The notes: generated from the letters alone by a model not told the origin. Shown: positions 35,096 to 44,283, counted from the stretch's first letter. The stretch: 54,250 nt of DNA from Cytophagaceae bacterium (GCA_947450365.1 CANFVE010000018.1:1-54250), one strand, 5' to 3'. A program made the numbers and translations.

Positions 35096-36766
35096 ATGGA
35101 AGATGCCAAACCCAAATCTTTGAATTTTTTAGAAGAAATTGTCCAAGAAAATCTTGCATCTGGACTATATCCTCAGGGGATCTTCACGCGTTTCCCTCCG
35201 GAACCCAATGGCTACTTACATATTGGGCATGCCAAAAGTATTTGCCTGAATTTTGGTCTTGCTCAAAAATTCGGAGGAAAAACGAATTTGCGTTTTGATG
35301 ATACGAATCCGATGACCGAAGAAACGGAATATGTGGAATCGATTAAAAAAGATGTCTCTTGGCTTGGTTTTACGTGGGCCAACGAATTATATGCCTCGAA
35401 TTATTTCGAACAATTATATGAATACGCACTTGAACTTATCAAAAAATCCTTAGCCTATGTAGATGATTCTACCGCGGAGGAAATTGCCGCCCAAAAAGGG
35501 ACGCCTACGAGTCCGGGTACCGAAAGTCCTTTTCGCAATCGTTCCGTAGAAGAAAACGTGGCTTTATTTCAAGCCATGCGTGCCGGAAAATATCCTGATG
35601 GCGCTAAGGTTCTTCGAGCTAAAATCGATATGGCCCATCCAAACATGCACATGCGCGATCCCCTGATGTACCGGATTCGCCACGTCGCACATCACCGTAC
35701 CGGAAATGCTTGGTGCATTTATCCCATGTATGATTTCGCCCATGGGCAAAGTGATTCCATGGAAGGAATTACGCATTCTATTTGTACGCTTGAGTTTGAT
35801 GTGCACCGACCTTTGTACGATTGGTTCATCGACAAACTCGATATTTTCGCTTCCCATCAATTTGAATTTGCCCGTTTGAATTTATCACATACGGTGATGA
35901 GTAAGCGGAAGTTATTGCAATTGGTCAACGAGAAAATCGTCCATGGCTGGGACGACCCACGCATGCCTACGATCTCGGGATTACGTCGGCGGGGTTTTAC
36001 CGCTGCTTCCATTCGTAATTTTTGCGAGCGGATCGGGGTGGCGAAACGGGATAATTTAATCGATTTAAGTTTATTAGAATTTTGCATTCGGGAGGATTTG
36101 AACAAAAGTGCAGATCGTGTCATGGCGGTCTTGGATCCTATCAAATTAGTGATTACGAATTATCCAGATGGACAAGTTGAGGATTTGTCCATCGAAAATA
36201 ACCCTGAAGATCCAGCATCTGGAAAACGAATTGTTCCTTTTTCAAAAGAACTTTATATCGAGCGCGAAGATTTCATGGTGGATCCGCCGAAGAAGTTTTT
36301 CCGCTTGGGTCCAGGACTCTTGGTCCGTCTAAAAGGGGCTTTCATTATCCAATGCGACCATTTTGAATTGAATCCTGATGGTTCTGTGAAGGAAATTCAT
36401 GCGCAATATTTGCCGAATAGTAAATCCGGACAAGATACTTCAGGGATTCATGTGAAGGGAACGATTCATTGGGTGTCCATTCCGCATGCAGTCGAGGCAG
36501 AGGTACGTTTGTTTGACCGCTTGTTGATCGTCGAGGATGCCTCTGAATTAGGGGATGACTTTTTGAAGTTCATCAATCCAGAATCTTTGCAAGTATTAGA
36601 TAAGGTCTATGTGGAACCGAGTTTGCGCGAGGCACATGTAGGCGAAGCGGTTCAATTTATCCGGAAAGGCTATTATTGCCTGGATGCTGATTCGACTTCG
36701 GAGCGACTCGTGTTTAATCGGACCGTAACCTTAAAGGATACTTGGGCTAAAGAACAGAATAAGTAA
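35096..36766 (+). CDS. glnS: Glutamine-tRNA ligase
   Basis: A 556-residue class I aminoacyl-tRNA synthetase charging tRNA-Gln. The HIGH motif appears as HIGHAKSIC after FPPEPNGYL, the KMSKS loop as VMSKRKL, and the RFDDTNP motif is typical of the GlnRS/GluRS group. NLRFDDTNPMTEETEYVESI and the two C-terminal beta-barrel anticodon domains complete a normal-length GlnRS. Its presence suggests direct glutaminylation rather than only the GatCAB route. The stop codon directly abuts the stop of ftsY on the other strand. Confidence 0.97.
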   Translation: MEDAKPKSLNFLEEIVQENLASGLYPQGIFTRFPPEPNGYLHIGHAKSICLNFGLAQKFGGKTNLRFDDTNPMTEETEYVESIKKDVSWLGFTWANELYASNYFEQLYEYALELIKKSLAYVDDSTAEEIAAQKGTPTSPGTESPFRNRSVEENVALFQAMRAGKYPDGAKVLRAKIDMAHPNMHMRDPLMYRIRHVAHHRTGNAWCIYPMYDFAHGQSDSMEGITHSICTLEFDVHRPLYDWFIDKLDIFASHQFEFARLNLSHTVMSKRKLLQLVNEKIVHGWDDPRMPTISGLRRRGFTAASIRNFCERIGVAKRDNLIDLSLLEFCIREDLNKSADRVMAVLDPIKLVITNYPDGQVEDLSIENNPEDPASGKRIVPFSKELYIEREDFMVDPPKKFFRLGPGLLVRLKGAFIIQCDHFELNPDGSVKEIHAQYLPNSKSGQDTSGIHVKGTIHWVSIPHAVEAEVRLFDRLLIVEDASELGDDFLKFINPESLQVLDKVYVEPSLREAHVGEAVQFIRKGYYCLDADSTSERLVFNRTVTLKDTWAKEQNK

Positions 36767-37744
36767 TTATTTTTTTACGAAGAGCGAATCGACGAAGGCG
36801 GTTTTATTGAAAACCTGAAGGTCGGAGACTTTTTCTCCTACGCCAATGTATTTCACCGGAATTTTGAATTGGTCCGAAATACCAATCACGACGCCACCTT
36901 TGGCCGTACCATCTAATTTCGTGATGGCTAAGGAAGTTACTTCCGTGGCTTTGGTGAATTCTTGGGCTTGAATGAAGGCATTTTGACCGGTAGAACCGTC
37001 GAGAACCAACATCACCTCATGTGGCGCCTCCGGAATGAATTTTTGAATCACCCGTTTAATCTTCGTTAATTCAGTCATCAAATTCACCTTCGTGTGCAAA
37101 CGACCCGCCGTATCAATAATCACGATGTCGGCCTTCATTTCCACCGCCTGTTTCACCGCATCAAAAGCCACCGCCGCAGGATCCGTGTTCATGCCATGGT
37201 CGATGACGGGTATACCCACACGCTCACCCCATAATTTCAATTGATCCACTGCCGCCGCCCGAAAGGTATCGGCGGCACCTAGCACAACTTTTAGGCCATT
37301 CTGATGGAATTGGGAAGCTAATTTTCCAATGGTCGTCGTTTTGCCAACTCCATTCACACCCACCACCATAATCACGTAGGGTTTCTGTTTCGGTTCGGCA
37401 AAGGCATTTTCAAGACTGCTGGATTGATTTTCTTCCAACAAGGCCGCGACCTCTTCTCGTAACACTTGATCCAATTCTTCTGTAGAAACGAATTTATCCC
37501 GCTCGACACGCCGTTCGATTCGTTCAATGATTTTCAAGGTTGTGGCCACCCCGACGTCCGAACTTAAAAGAACTTCCTCTAACTCATCCAGTACATCATC
37601 ATCTACTTTGGATTTTCCCAATACCGCACGACTGACCTTGGAAAGTAAACCTTCCTTGGTTTTCTCTAGCCCCTTATCGAGCGCCTCGAGTTCCTCCTGC
37701 GCTTGGATTTGTGGTTTTTTCTTGAAAAAATCGAATAATGCCAT
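36767..37744 (-). CDS. ftsY: Signal recognition particle receptor FtsY
   Basis: A 325-residue SRP GTPase that docks ribosome-nascent-chain complexes at the inner membrane. The NG domain has GVNGVGKTTTIGKLA (G1), DTFRAAAVDQL (G2), DTAGRLHTKVNLM (G3), TKLDGTAKGG (G4/G5) and GVGEKVSDLQVF. The acidic A domain is minimal: about 20 residues (LFDFFKKKPQIQAQEELEAL), as in other Bacteroidota. It lies downstream of rpmG-DUF4295 and behind a terminator-like hairpin, so read-through may set its level. Confidence 0.96.
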   Translation of the reverse strand: MALFDFFKKKPQIQAQEELEALDKGLEKTKEGLLSKVSRAVLGKSKVDDDVLDELEEVLLSSDVGVATTLKIIERIERRVERDKFVSTEELDQVLREEVAALLEENQSSSLENAFAEPKQKPYVIMVVGVNGVGKTTTIGKLASQFHQNGLKVVLGAADTFRAAAVDQLKLWGERVGIPVIDHGMNTDPAAVAFDAVKQAVEMKADIVIIDTAGRLHTKVNLMTELTKIKRVIQKFIPEAPHEVMLVLDGSTGQNAFIQAQEFTKATEVTSLAITKLDGTAKGGVVIGISDQFKIPVKYIGVGEKVSDLQVFNKTAFVDSLFVKK

Positions 37745-37754
37745 TGGTTGATAT

Positions 37755-37784
37755 AAAAAAAGTCCCTTCCGAAAAAAGGGACTT
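37755..37784 (-). terminator. Hairpin between DUF4295 and ftsY
   Basis: On the minus strand AAGTCCCTT pairs with AAGGGACTT (37776-37784 with 37760-37768), followed by a T-run to 37755. It would end rpmG-DUF4295 transcripts partly and lies 11 bases before the ftsY ATG. Confidence 0.75.
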
Positions 37785-37818
37785 CAGTATTCGCGCAAAA
37801 AATGAAACGAATTGAAAA

Positions 37819-37971
37819 TTAGTTTTTCAATGCAGCACTCACTTCATCTTGAAGAATAATTTCTTCTTTGAATGTGTAAGCTCCTGTTGTTGGATTTTTT
37901 ACCGCTTTAATGATTTTAGCGTATTTTACGCCTCCTTCTTTCTTCAGTGTTGCAACTACCTTCTTTGCCAT
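37819..37971 (-). CDS. DUF4295 small ribosome-associated protein
   Basis: A 50-residue basic protein read from the minus strand: MAKKVVATLKKEGGVKYAKI at the start, ending DEVSAALKN. It matches DUF4295, a family found in Bacteroidota next to rpmG and rpmB and probably ribosome-associated, although its role is not established here. It lies 18 bases downstream of rpmG and upstream of ftsY. Confidence 0.92.
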   Translation of the reverse strand: MAKKVVATLKKEGGVKYAKIIKAVKNPTTGAYTFKEEIILQDEVSAALKN

Positions 37972-37989
37972 GTTTTCTTGGTATTAAAC

Positions 37990-38172
37990 CTATTTAATTT
38001 CTTTGTGTAACGTAACTTTCTTCAATACTGGGTTGTATTTTTTCAACTCAATACGAGCCGTCGTGTTCTTCCGATTTTTCGTCGTGATGTAACGAGACAT
38101 GCCTGGTACGCCAGACTCTTTGTGCTCTGTGCATTCCAAAATTACTTGAATGCGATTTCCTTTCTTTGCCAT
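37990..38172 (-). CDS. rpmG: 50S ribosomal protein L33
   Basis: A 60-residue protein with the L33 pattern: [17 protein letters not shown], then [23 protein letters not shown] and the tail [12 protein letters not shown]. Only one Cys is present, so it is the zinc-free form. It is the first gene of rpmG-DUF4295-ftsY. The usual upstream partner rpmB (L28) is not here; instead a promoter follows and nuoD begins on the other strand. Confidence 0.95.
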   Translation of the reverse strand: MAKKGNRIQVILECTEHKESGVPGMSRYITTKNRKNTTARIELKKYNPVLKKVTLHKEIK

Positions 38173-38211
38173 AATTGAAATTCATTAGACGTCTCTTCTC
38201 GAAACGGAATG

Positions 38212-38242
38212 CAAAGGTAGAAGAAATATTTTTTTCACCAAA
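38212..38242 (-). promoter_or_regulatory. Promoter of rpmG-DUF4295
   Basis: TACCTTTG (minus strand, 38212-38219) with TTTG at 38239-38242, spacer 19: full consensus. Leader about 35 bases. Confidence 0.65.
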
Positions 38243-38347
38243 GCCTTTGCTTAAAATATCTTTGAAATAAAATCCAAGAACTTGATTTTTCTTTGAAAAA
38301 GATCTTTTTGAGTTTTTTTTAAGCAATGTTTTCCGCATTTTTGTTTG

Positions 38348-39562
38348 ATGGAATCCACTCAGTATCAATTTTTCCCGGAAAATTTCGCGCTTTCAGATCC
38401 GAATAAATATGCTCTGGATCAATTGAAGTCTGAGGAGATGTTGATTTCCATCGGGCCCCAGCACCCGTCCACGCATGGTGTTTTGCGTCTTGAAGTGATA
38501 TCCGATGGGGAATGGGTCGTGGATGTGGTGCCACATTTGGGTTATTTACATCGGTGTTTCGAAAAACATGCGGAGGCCTTGCCTTTTAATCAAATCATCC
38601 CCTATGTGGATCGTTTGGATTATTTGGCGGCGATGAATTCCGAACATGCGTATGTGATGGGGGTAGAAAAGATGTTGGGCCTTACGGGGAAACTACCCAA
38701 ACGAATCGAATACATTCGGGTTTTGGTGGCGGAATTAAACCGCTTGGCCTCGCATTTTGTGGCGATTGGAACCTATGGTTTGGACATTGGGGCGTATACG
38801 CCTTTTTTGTGGTTGATGCGTGACCGGGAGCATATTCAGCGCATGCTCGAATGGATTTCTGGTGCGCGGATGCTCTATAATTATGTTTGGGTCGGTGGTT
38901 TGTTTTATGATTTGCCCCTAGGTTTTGAGGAAAAGGTAACGGAATTTATCCCATTGGTGAAGAAAACCTTGGCCGAGGTGATGACCTTAGTTGAGGACAA
39001 TGCGATATTTATTAAGCGTACGGCAAATGTGGGGGTATTGCCCTTGAATTTGGCGATTAATTATGGGTGCACGGGTCCTGTGTTGCGGGGTTCAGGTTTG
39101 GCCTTTGATTTACGGAAAGTGGATGCTTATTCGGTGTATCCGGAATTGGATTTTGATGTGCCGGTAGGTGAGGGGAAAATGGGTACAACGGGGGATTGTT
39201 GGGATCGAAACCATGTGCGTTTGCAGGAATGTTTGGAGTCGATTAAGTTGATCGAGCAATGTGTGGCCCAATTGACCAGCGATCACAAACGCGACCGCAA
39301 TTTTAATCCGCAGGAATTTGTGCCGAAGAAAATTCGTCCTGCCGCGATGGATGTGTATGTGCGTGCGGAGAATCCAAAGGGGGAATTGGGATTTTTTATT
39401 CGTTCGGATGGGCATTCGGATATTCCGACACGCATGAAAGTAAGAGCTTGTTCGTTTCACCATTTGTCGGTCATTCCGGCTTTGGCGAAGGGCGCATATT
39501 TGGCAGATTTAATTGCCATCATTGGTTCAATGGACTTGGTGATGGGCGAAGTAGATAGATAA
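38348..39562 (+). CDS. nuoD: NADH-quinone oxidoreductase subunit D (stand-alone)
   Basis: A 404-residue 49-kDa quinone-site subunit of complex I. EEMLISIGPQHPSTHGVLRL, GYLHRCFEKHAEALPFNQIIPYVDRLDYLA, NYGCTGPVLRGSGLAFDLRK and the C-terminal LADLIAIIGSMDLVMGEVDR are hallmarks, and the C-terminal Arg of VDR is intact. It starts with ATG at 38348 (a TTG one codon earlier is possible). A near-consensus CATTTTTG lies within 8 bases of the start. No other nuo gene is near; nuoKLMN is about 32 kb away on the other strand. It pairs with the polyprenyl synthase gene 3 bases later. Confidence 0.97.
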   Translation: MESTQYQFFPENFALSDPNKYALDQLKSEEMLISIGPQHPSTHGVLRLEVISDGEWVVDVVPHLGYLHRCFEKHAEALPFNQIIPYVDRLDYLAAMNSEHAYVMGVEKMLGLTGKLPKRIEYIRVLVAELNRLASHFVAIGTYGLDIGAYTPFLWLMRDREHIQRMLEWISGARMLYNYVWVGGLFYDLPLGFEEKVTEFIPLVKKTLAEVMTLVEDNAIFIKRTANVGVLPLNLAINYGCTGPVLRGSGLAFDLRKVDAYSVYPELDFDVPVGEGKMGTTGDCWDRNHVRLQECLESIKLIEQCVAQLTSDHKRDRNFNPQEFVPKKIRPAAMDVYVRAENPKGELGFFIRSDGHSDIPTRMKVRACSFHHLSVIPALAKGAYLADLIAIIGSMDLVMGEVDR

Positions 39563-39565
39563 ACG

Positions 39566-40543
39566 ATGATTCAAGAATTTTTACCTGCCTTAGAGGCCGA
39601 AATTGCGGAACAGGATTTAGGAAGATCCCCGGTGGAATTATATGAGCCGATTCGCTATTTGATGCAATTGGGCGGAAAACGAATACGCCCTGTGCTTTGT
39701 TTGTTAGCCTATTCACTCTTCAAGGATTCCTGGAGAAAGGCCGTTGCGCCAGCCTTGGGCATCGAGATTTTTCACAATTTCACGCTGATGCATGATGATA
39801 TCATGGATAAGGCGCCCTTGCGGAGGGGCAAGCAAACAGTGCATGAAAAGTGGAATGATAATATTGCGATTTTATCGGGCGATGTGATGTTAGTGAATGC
39901 CTATCAATACCTGAATAAAACGGAAAATTTGAGTTTGGCAGAATACCAATACTTATGTCAGCGATTTAATCGCACCGCGGCGGAGGTGTGTGAGGGCCAA
40001 CAAATGGACATGAATTTCGAAAATCGCTCGCAGGTTCAAATTTCCGAATATATTGAAATGATACGTTTGAAAACCTCGGTTTTAATCGGGCTTTCCTTAG
40101 AAATGGGAGCTATATTAGCACAAACGAGTCGTGAAATTTCGGATGCCTTGTATCGAATAGGGGAATTGATAGGCTTAGGTTTTCAATTGAAGGATGACCT
40201 ATTAGACGTGTACGGCGACCCGGAAAAATTTGGGAAGCAAGCAGGGGGTGATATTTTGTCCAATAAGAAAACGTTTTTGTTGATTCGTGCCTTGGAACAG
40301 GCGCAAGGGCAGGTTCAAACAGACTTACAAGGGTGGTTAGCCGCTGAAAATTTTGATCCACAAGAGAAAGTCCAAGCAGTTACAGCCATTTATAATGCCT
40401 TAGGAATTAAGAAAGAAACCGAAAAGGAAATCAATCAGTATTTTGATCAGGCATTTTTAGCGATGGAGTCATTGCCTTTGGAAGCGGGCAAAAAAGAAGA
40501 CTTGTTGAAATTCATGCGTGGGTTGGTTGATCGCGAAGTTTAA
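39566..40543 (+). CDS. Polyprenyl (octaprenyl-type) diphosphate synthase
   Basis: A 325-residue trans-prenyltransferase. The first Asp-rich motif DDIMD (77-81, followed by RRGKQTVH) and the second DDLLD (210-214) bind Mg-diphosphate, and GGKRIRPVLCLL starts the core. It makes long-chain prenyl diphosphates, probably for the menaquinone side chain. Being coupled to nuoD (3-base gap), the quinone-site gene, makes menaquinone supply the natural reading, although chain length cannot be read from sequence with certainty. Confidence 0.9.
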   Translation: MIQEFLPALEAEIAEQDLGRSPVELYEPIRYLMQLGGKRIRPVLCLLAYSLFKDSWRKAVAPALGIEIFHNFTLMHDDIMDKAPLRRGKQTVHEKWNDNIAILSGDVMLVNAYQYLNKTENLSLAEYQYLCQRFNRTAAEVCEGQQMDMNFENRSQVQISEYIEMIRLKTSVLIGLSLEMGAILAQTSREISDALYRIGELIGLGFQLKDDLLDVYGDPEKFGKQAGGDILSNKKTFLLIRALEQAQGQVQTDLQGWLAAENFDPQEKVQAVTAIYNALGIKKETEKEINQYFDQAFLAMESLPLEAGKKEDLLKFMRGLVDREV

Positions 40544-40545
40544 TG

Positions 40546-40553
40546 TAGTTTTG
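40546..40553 (+). promoter_or_regulatory. -7 element before the rhomboid gene
   Basis: TAGTTTTG (TAnnTTTG) just after the prenyl synthase stop. A small hairpin, GCTTC (40568-40572) with GAAGC (40578-40582) and five T, follows within the leader and may be a weak terminator or leader structure. Confidence 0.4.
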
Positions 40554-40592
40554 TGGGTATTTTAATGGCTTCGTCGAGAAGCTTTTTGTTTT

Positions 40593-41222
40593 ATGTGGGA
40601 ATCTATTTCGATTTGTTGGGTGATTATGGGGGTGACGGCTTTGGTTTCCATGGCGGCGTGGCAACGGGATTCCTGGATGGCAGCCATGATGATGTCTCCC
40701 AGCCGAATTGCTAGACACGGCGAATATTGGCGGTTTTTAAGCTCCGGATTTATTCATGCCGATTTTACGCATTTGTTTTTCAATCTGTTTTCCTTTTATT
40801 TTTTCGGAAGCCAATTGGAATATATTTTTTCCGTTATTTTCCCAGGGTATGGTCCTTGGGTGTTCCTAGTATTCTATTTATTGGGAATCATTGTGGCGGA
40901 TTTGCCGACCTTTTTTAAGCAAAAGGATAATCACTATTTTAATTCTTTGGGCGCTTCAGGGGCGGTTTCGGCGACAATTTTTGCGGGGATTATGTTTTTC
41001 CCAACAGAGAAAATTTACCTCTTCGGTATCGTCGGAATTCCTGGAATCATCTATGCCGGTTTGTTTACCTGGTATTCCATTGAAATGGAGCGGAGAGGTC
41101 GGGATTTTGTCAATCATTCCGCGCATTTATACGGTGGATTATTTGGGGTAGTTTTTGTGACCTTAACATATCCCCAAGTTTGGATTTCTTTTGTGCAACA
41201 AATTAAGGCGATGATATGGTAG
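40593..41222 (+). CDS. Rhomboid family intramembrane serine protease
   Basis: A 209-residue polytopic protein with six membrane helices. The catalytic Ser122 lies in GASG (120-123), His178 in NHSAHLYGG, and an H60-x3-N64 pair (HADFTHLFFN) belongs to the oxyanion region. WRFLSSGFIHADFTHLFFN matches the classical rhomboid start. It cleaves substrates inside the membrane; the substrate is unknown. It overlaps the dxr start by 7 bases, so they are translationally coupled. Confidence 0.92.
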   Translation: MWESISICWVIMGVTALVSMAAWQRDSWMAAMMMSPSRIARHGEYWRFLSSGFIHADFTHLFFNLFSFYFFGSQLEYIFSVIFPGYGPWVFLVFYLLGIIVADLPTFFKQKDNHYFNSLGASGAVSATIFAGIMFFPTEKIYLFGIVGIPGIIYAGLFTWYSIEMERRGRDFVNHSAHLYGGLFGVVFVTLTYPQVWISFVQQIKAMIW

Positions 41223-42391
41223 TGGGGAAGAAGAAAATTGCCATTTTAGGCTCTACGGGGTCCATTGGGACGCAAGCACTCGAGGTAATATCTGCCCATT
41301 CGGAGGATTTTCAGGTGCTCGTTTTAACGGCACAGTCCAATGCTGATTTATTGATTTCCCAAGCACGTGCATTTTTGCCCAGCCATGTGGTGATTGGAGA
41401 TGAGGCAAAATTTATCCAAGTTAAACAAGCCCTTCAGGATTTACCTATTGAAGTCCTGGCCGGTTCAAAAAGTTTAGAAGACGTGGTGGTCATGGAGGAG
41501 GTGGATGTCGTTTTAACTGCACTTGTCGGATATGCGGGTTTATTGCCCACCGTGAAGGCGATTCGAGCGAAGAAAACGATTGCGCTAGCGAATAAAGAAA
41601 CCTTGGTCGTTGCCGGCGCCCTCATTATGCCTTTAGCAAAGGAAATGGGAGTTTCGATTTTGCCTGTGGATTCTGAGCATTCGGCGATTTTCCAATGCCT
41701 GATGGGCGAATCACATAACCCGATTGAGAAAATTATTTTAACTGCTTCCGGGGGGCCATTTCGAGGGTTTAGTCGGGAACAATTACGCTGCGTGACTCGT
41801 GCGCAGGCACTGAAACATCCGAATTGGACGATGGGCGCGAAGATTACGATCGATTCGGCGAGTTTAATGAATAAAGGCCTTGAGGTGATTGAAGCTGCTT
41901 GGCTGTTTGGTCTTGAACAACATCAGATTGAGGTCATTGTACATCCCCAATCGATTATACATAGTTTGGTGCAATTTGAAGATGGATCGATGAAGGCGCA
42001 AATGGGTCTTCCGGACATGAAATTACCGATTCAATTTGCCCTTGGCTACCCGAATCGCATGCGCTCGGATTTTCCTCGATTTGATTTTCGGGATTTTGGC
42101 CAACTGACTTTTGAACAACCCGATATCTCCACCTTTCGGAATTTAGGATTAGCATTTGATGCCCTTTCAAAGGGAGGAAATATGGCTTGTATATTAAACG
42201 CGGCCAATGAAATAGCCGTAGATGCCTTTTTAAAGGATCAAATCGGATTTTTGGAGATGTCGGATTTAGTCGAAGATTCGATGGCGAAGGGAACTTTTTT
42301 AGCCCAACCAAGCTTAGAGGATTATATTGAAACAGATAAATTAACCCGAGTAAATGCCCAAAATTGGGTAAAAACGTATAATAAAAGATAA
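41216..42391 (+). CDS. dxr: 1-deoxy-D-xylulose 5-phosphate reductoisomerase
   Basis: A 391-residue second enzyme of the MEP pathway, converting DXP to MEP with NADPH. IAILGSTGSIGTQALEVI is the NADPH fold, ALANKETLVVAG, PVDSEHSAIFQCL, TASGGPF, NWTMGAKITIDSASLMNKGLEVIEA and VHPQSIIHSLVQF are DXR signatures. The ATG at 41216 lies inside the rhomboid 3' end. rseP starts 1 base after its stop. Confidence 0.97.
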   Translation: MVVGKKKIAILGSTGSIGTQALEVISAHSEDFQVLVLTAQSNADLLISQARAFLPSHVVIGDEAKFIQVKQALQDLPIEVLAGSKSLEDVVVMEEVDVVLTALVGYAGLLPTVKAIRAKKTIALANKETLVVAGALIMPLAKEMGVSILPVDSEHSAIFQCLMGESHNPIEKIILTASGGPFRGFSREQLRCVTRAQALKHPNWTMGAKITIDSASLMNKGLEVIEAAWLFGLEQHQIEVIVHPQSIIHSLVQFEDGSMKAQMGLPDMKLPIQFALGYPNRMRSDFPRFDFRDFGQLTFEQPDISTFRNLGLAFDALSKGGNMACILNAANEIAVDAFLKDQIGFLEMSDLVEDSMAKGTFLAQPSLEDYIETDKLTRVNAQNWVKTYNKR

Positions 42392-42392
42392 T

Positions 42393-43784
42393 ATGGAAGG
42401 TTTGATTATGGCAGGGCAGTTGATTTTAGGACTGTCAATTTTAGTGACATTGCACGAATTTGGACACTTCATCACCGCTAAATGGTTTAAGATGCGTGTG
42501 GAAAAATTTTATCTGTTTTTTGATTTTTTATTCCCAGTACCTACGGTTCTAAATTTTGCATTGTTCAAAAAGAAGGTGGGTGATACGGAATATGGTTTAG
42601 GTTGGTTTCCTTTGGGTGGATACGTATCCATTGCGGGGATGATCGACGAAACGCAAGATGCGGCGACTTTGGCCAAAGAACCTGAACCTTGGGAATTTAG
42701 AGCAAAACCGGCCTATCAACGCCTAATTGTGATGCTGGGGGGGGTTATTGTGAATGTGATTACTGGGGTGGTGATTTTTATTTGTTTGACTTATTCGAAT
42801 GGAAATAATTTCATTTCCAAAGAGGAATTGAACAAAAATGGTATCGTTGCGCTAGAATTGGCCAAACAAATAGGCTTACAAACCGGCGATCGGATCATTA
42901 AGGTCAATGGGGCCGATTATCATTCCTTATCTGATTTACGCGCTTCGGATGTTTTATTGGGCGAAAATTCGTCTTATACGGTGTTGCGTGGAGGCCAACA
43001 AATCGAAATTAAAATCCCTTCCAATTTCATCGAAAAATTAAGTGACAAAAAAGCTGGTTTCATAGAGCCTATTGCTGCCTTTAAAGTAGCCGAAGTAGCG
43101 ACGCCAAATCCGCCAAGTGCTTTTGATAAGTTATTAGGTAAAAAATCAGAAGAAATGTTGCCTGCTTTTGCGGCTGGTTTGCGCGTGGGAGATCAAATCA
43201 CTTCGGTAAATGAGACGCCAATTCATTTTTACCATGAAATGAAGGAAATCGTGCAAAAGGAGGCGGGACGTTCGATTCGTGTGGCGATTTTGCGAGGTGG
43301 TCAGGCGGATACATTGGAAATGGTTGTTGCTAAATCTGGTCAAATCGGATTTTTTCCTGAATTATTAATCAAGGTTTCGCATCAAGATTATTCGCTTGGG
43401 GAATCGATGGGGATCGGGACCTCACGCGCTTTTTCGGTGATTACGGATAATATTCGTGGTTTTAAGAAAATTGCCTCGGGGGACGTTTCGGCCTCGAAAG
43501 CGCTTAGCGGCCCGATCGGTATCGCTCAGATGTTTGGAGGTGTATGGGATTGGACGCGTTTTTGGATGTTGACAGGTTTGTTATCCATGGCCCTAGCCTT
43601 TATGAATATTTTGCCGATTCCCGCCTTGGATGGAGGTCACGCGGTGTTCTTGATTTATGAAATGATCACAGGAAAACCGGCATCGGATAAGGTGTTGGAG
43701 CGGGCCCAACAAGTGGGGATGTTAATCCTACTTGCCCTCATGGCATATACCTTTGGAAATGATATTTTTAAAGCCTTTTTCTAA
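42393..43784 (+). CDS. rseP: Site-2 protease RseP-like intramembrane metalloprotease
   Basis: A 463-residue zinc protease. TLHEFGHFITAK holds the HExxH motif (His21, Glu22, His25), MNILPIPALDGGH near the C-terminus supplies the LDG zinc ligand, and two PDZ-like domains lie between (about 140-320) with NPPSAFDKLLG linking them. It normally releases a sigma factor from its membrane anchor. No sigma or anti-sigma gene is in this window. Possible start at Met1 or Met6. Confidence 0.93.
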   Translation: MEGLIMAGQLILGLSILVTLHEFGHFITAKWFKMRVEKFYLFFDFLFPVPTVLNFALFKKKVGDTEYGLGWFPLGGYVSIAGMIDETQDAATLAKEPEPWEFRAKPAYQRLIVMLGGVIVNVITGVVIFICLTYSNGNNFISKEELNKNGIVALELAKQIGLQTGDRIIKVNGADYHSLSDLRASDVLLGENSSYTVLRGGQQIEIKIPSNFIEKLSDKKAGFIEPIAAFKVAEVATPNPPSAFDKLLGKKSEEMLPAFAAGLRVGDQITSVNETPIHFYHEMKEIVQKEAGRSIRVAILRGGQADTLEMVVAKSGQIGFFPELLIKVSHQDYSLGESMGIGTSRAFSVITDNIRGFKKIASGDVSASKALSGPIGIAQMFGGVWDWTRFWMLTGLLSMALAFMNILPIPALDGGHAVFLIYEMITGKPASDKVLERAQQVGMLILLALMAYTFGNDIFKAFF

Positions 43785-43786
43785 TT

Positions 43787-44278
43787 TTGAAAAACCTGCT
43801 TATACTGATTTTTCTGGGGCTATTTCATTCGAGTTTTTCGAAGGAGGTTCATCCATTTCATACGAGTGTAACGGAATTGGTTTTTAATGAAAAAGAGGGT
43901 CTTTGGGAAGTTAGTATTCGGCTTTTTCAGGATGATTTGGAACAAGGCTTAAGTCAGTTTAAAGGCAAACGATTTCAATTTCAACCCGGGCAAGGGGCAG
44001 AAGAACTCATTCAAGAATTTATCAAAAAGCAATTTGGTTTTATGGTCAACCAAGTCATGCAAACGCCCTATCGGTTTTTGGGTTGGGAACCTCAGCAAGA
44101 TGTAATTTGGGTATATGTAGAAATTCCGACCCAACAATCGTTGAGTGGTGTTTTTTTGAAGAACAGTTTGTTGGTCGAAACCTTTCCAGATCAAACGAAT
44201 TTAGTCCATGTGTCACGCAAAGGAGACAAGAAATCCTATCTCTTTCAAAAGGGGAAGGAAGTGCAACAACTAAATTAA
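43787..44278 (+). CDS. DUF6702-like exported protein
   Basis: A 163-residue protein starting with TTG at 43787: MKNLLILIFLGLFHSSFS is a signal peptide, then HPFHTSVTELVFNEKEGLWEVSIRLFQDDLEQ, the conserved beginning of DUF6702. Function of the family is unknown; Bacteroidota members are often downstream of a zinc protease. It is the last gene of rhomboid-dxr-rseP-DUF6702. Confidence 0.82.
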   Translation: MKNLLILIFLGLFHSSFSKEVHPFHTSVTELVFNEKEGLWEVSIRLFQDDLEQGLSQFKGKRFQFQPGQGAEELIQEFIKKQFGFMVNQVMQTPYRFLGWEPQQDVIWVYVEIPTQQSLSGVFLKNSLLVETFPDQTNLVHVSRKGDKKSYLFQKGKEVQQLN

Positions 44279-44283
44279 AAAAC

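Noticed and set aside
38048-38368. 106-codon minus-strand frame that could have been an rpmB-like or leader gene before rpmG
   Set aside because: It overlaps rpmG in another frame, has no L28 signature and crosses the promoter at 38212-38242.
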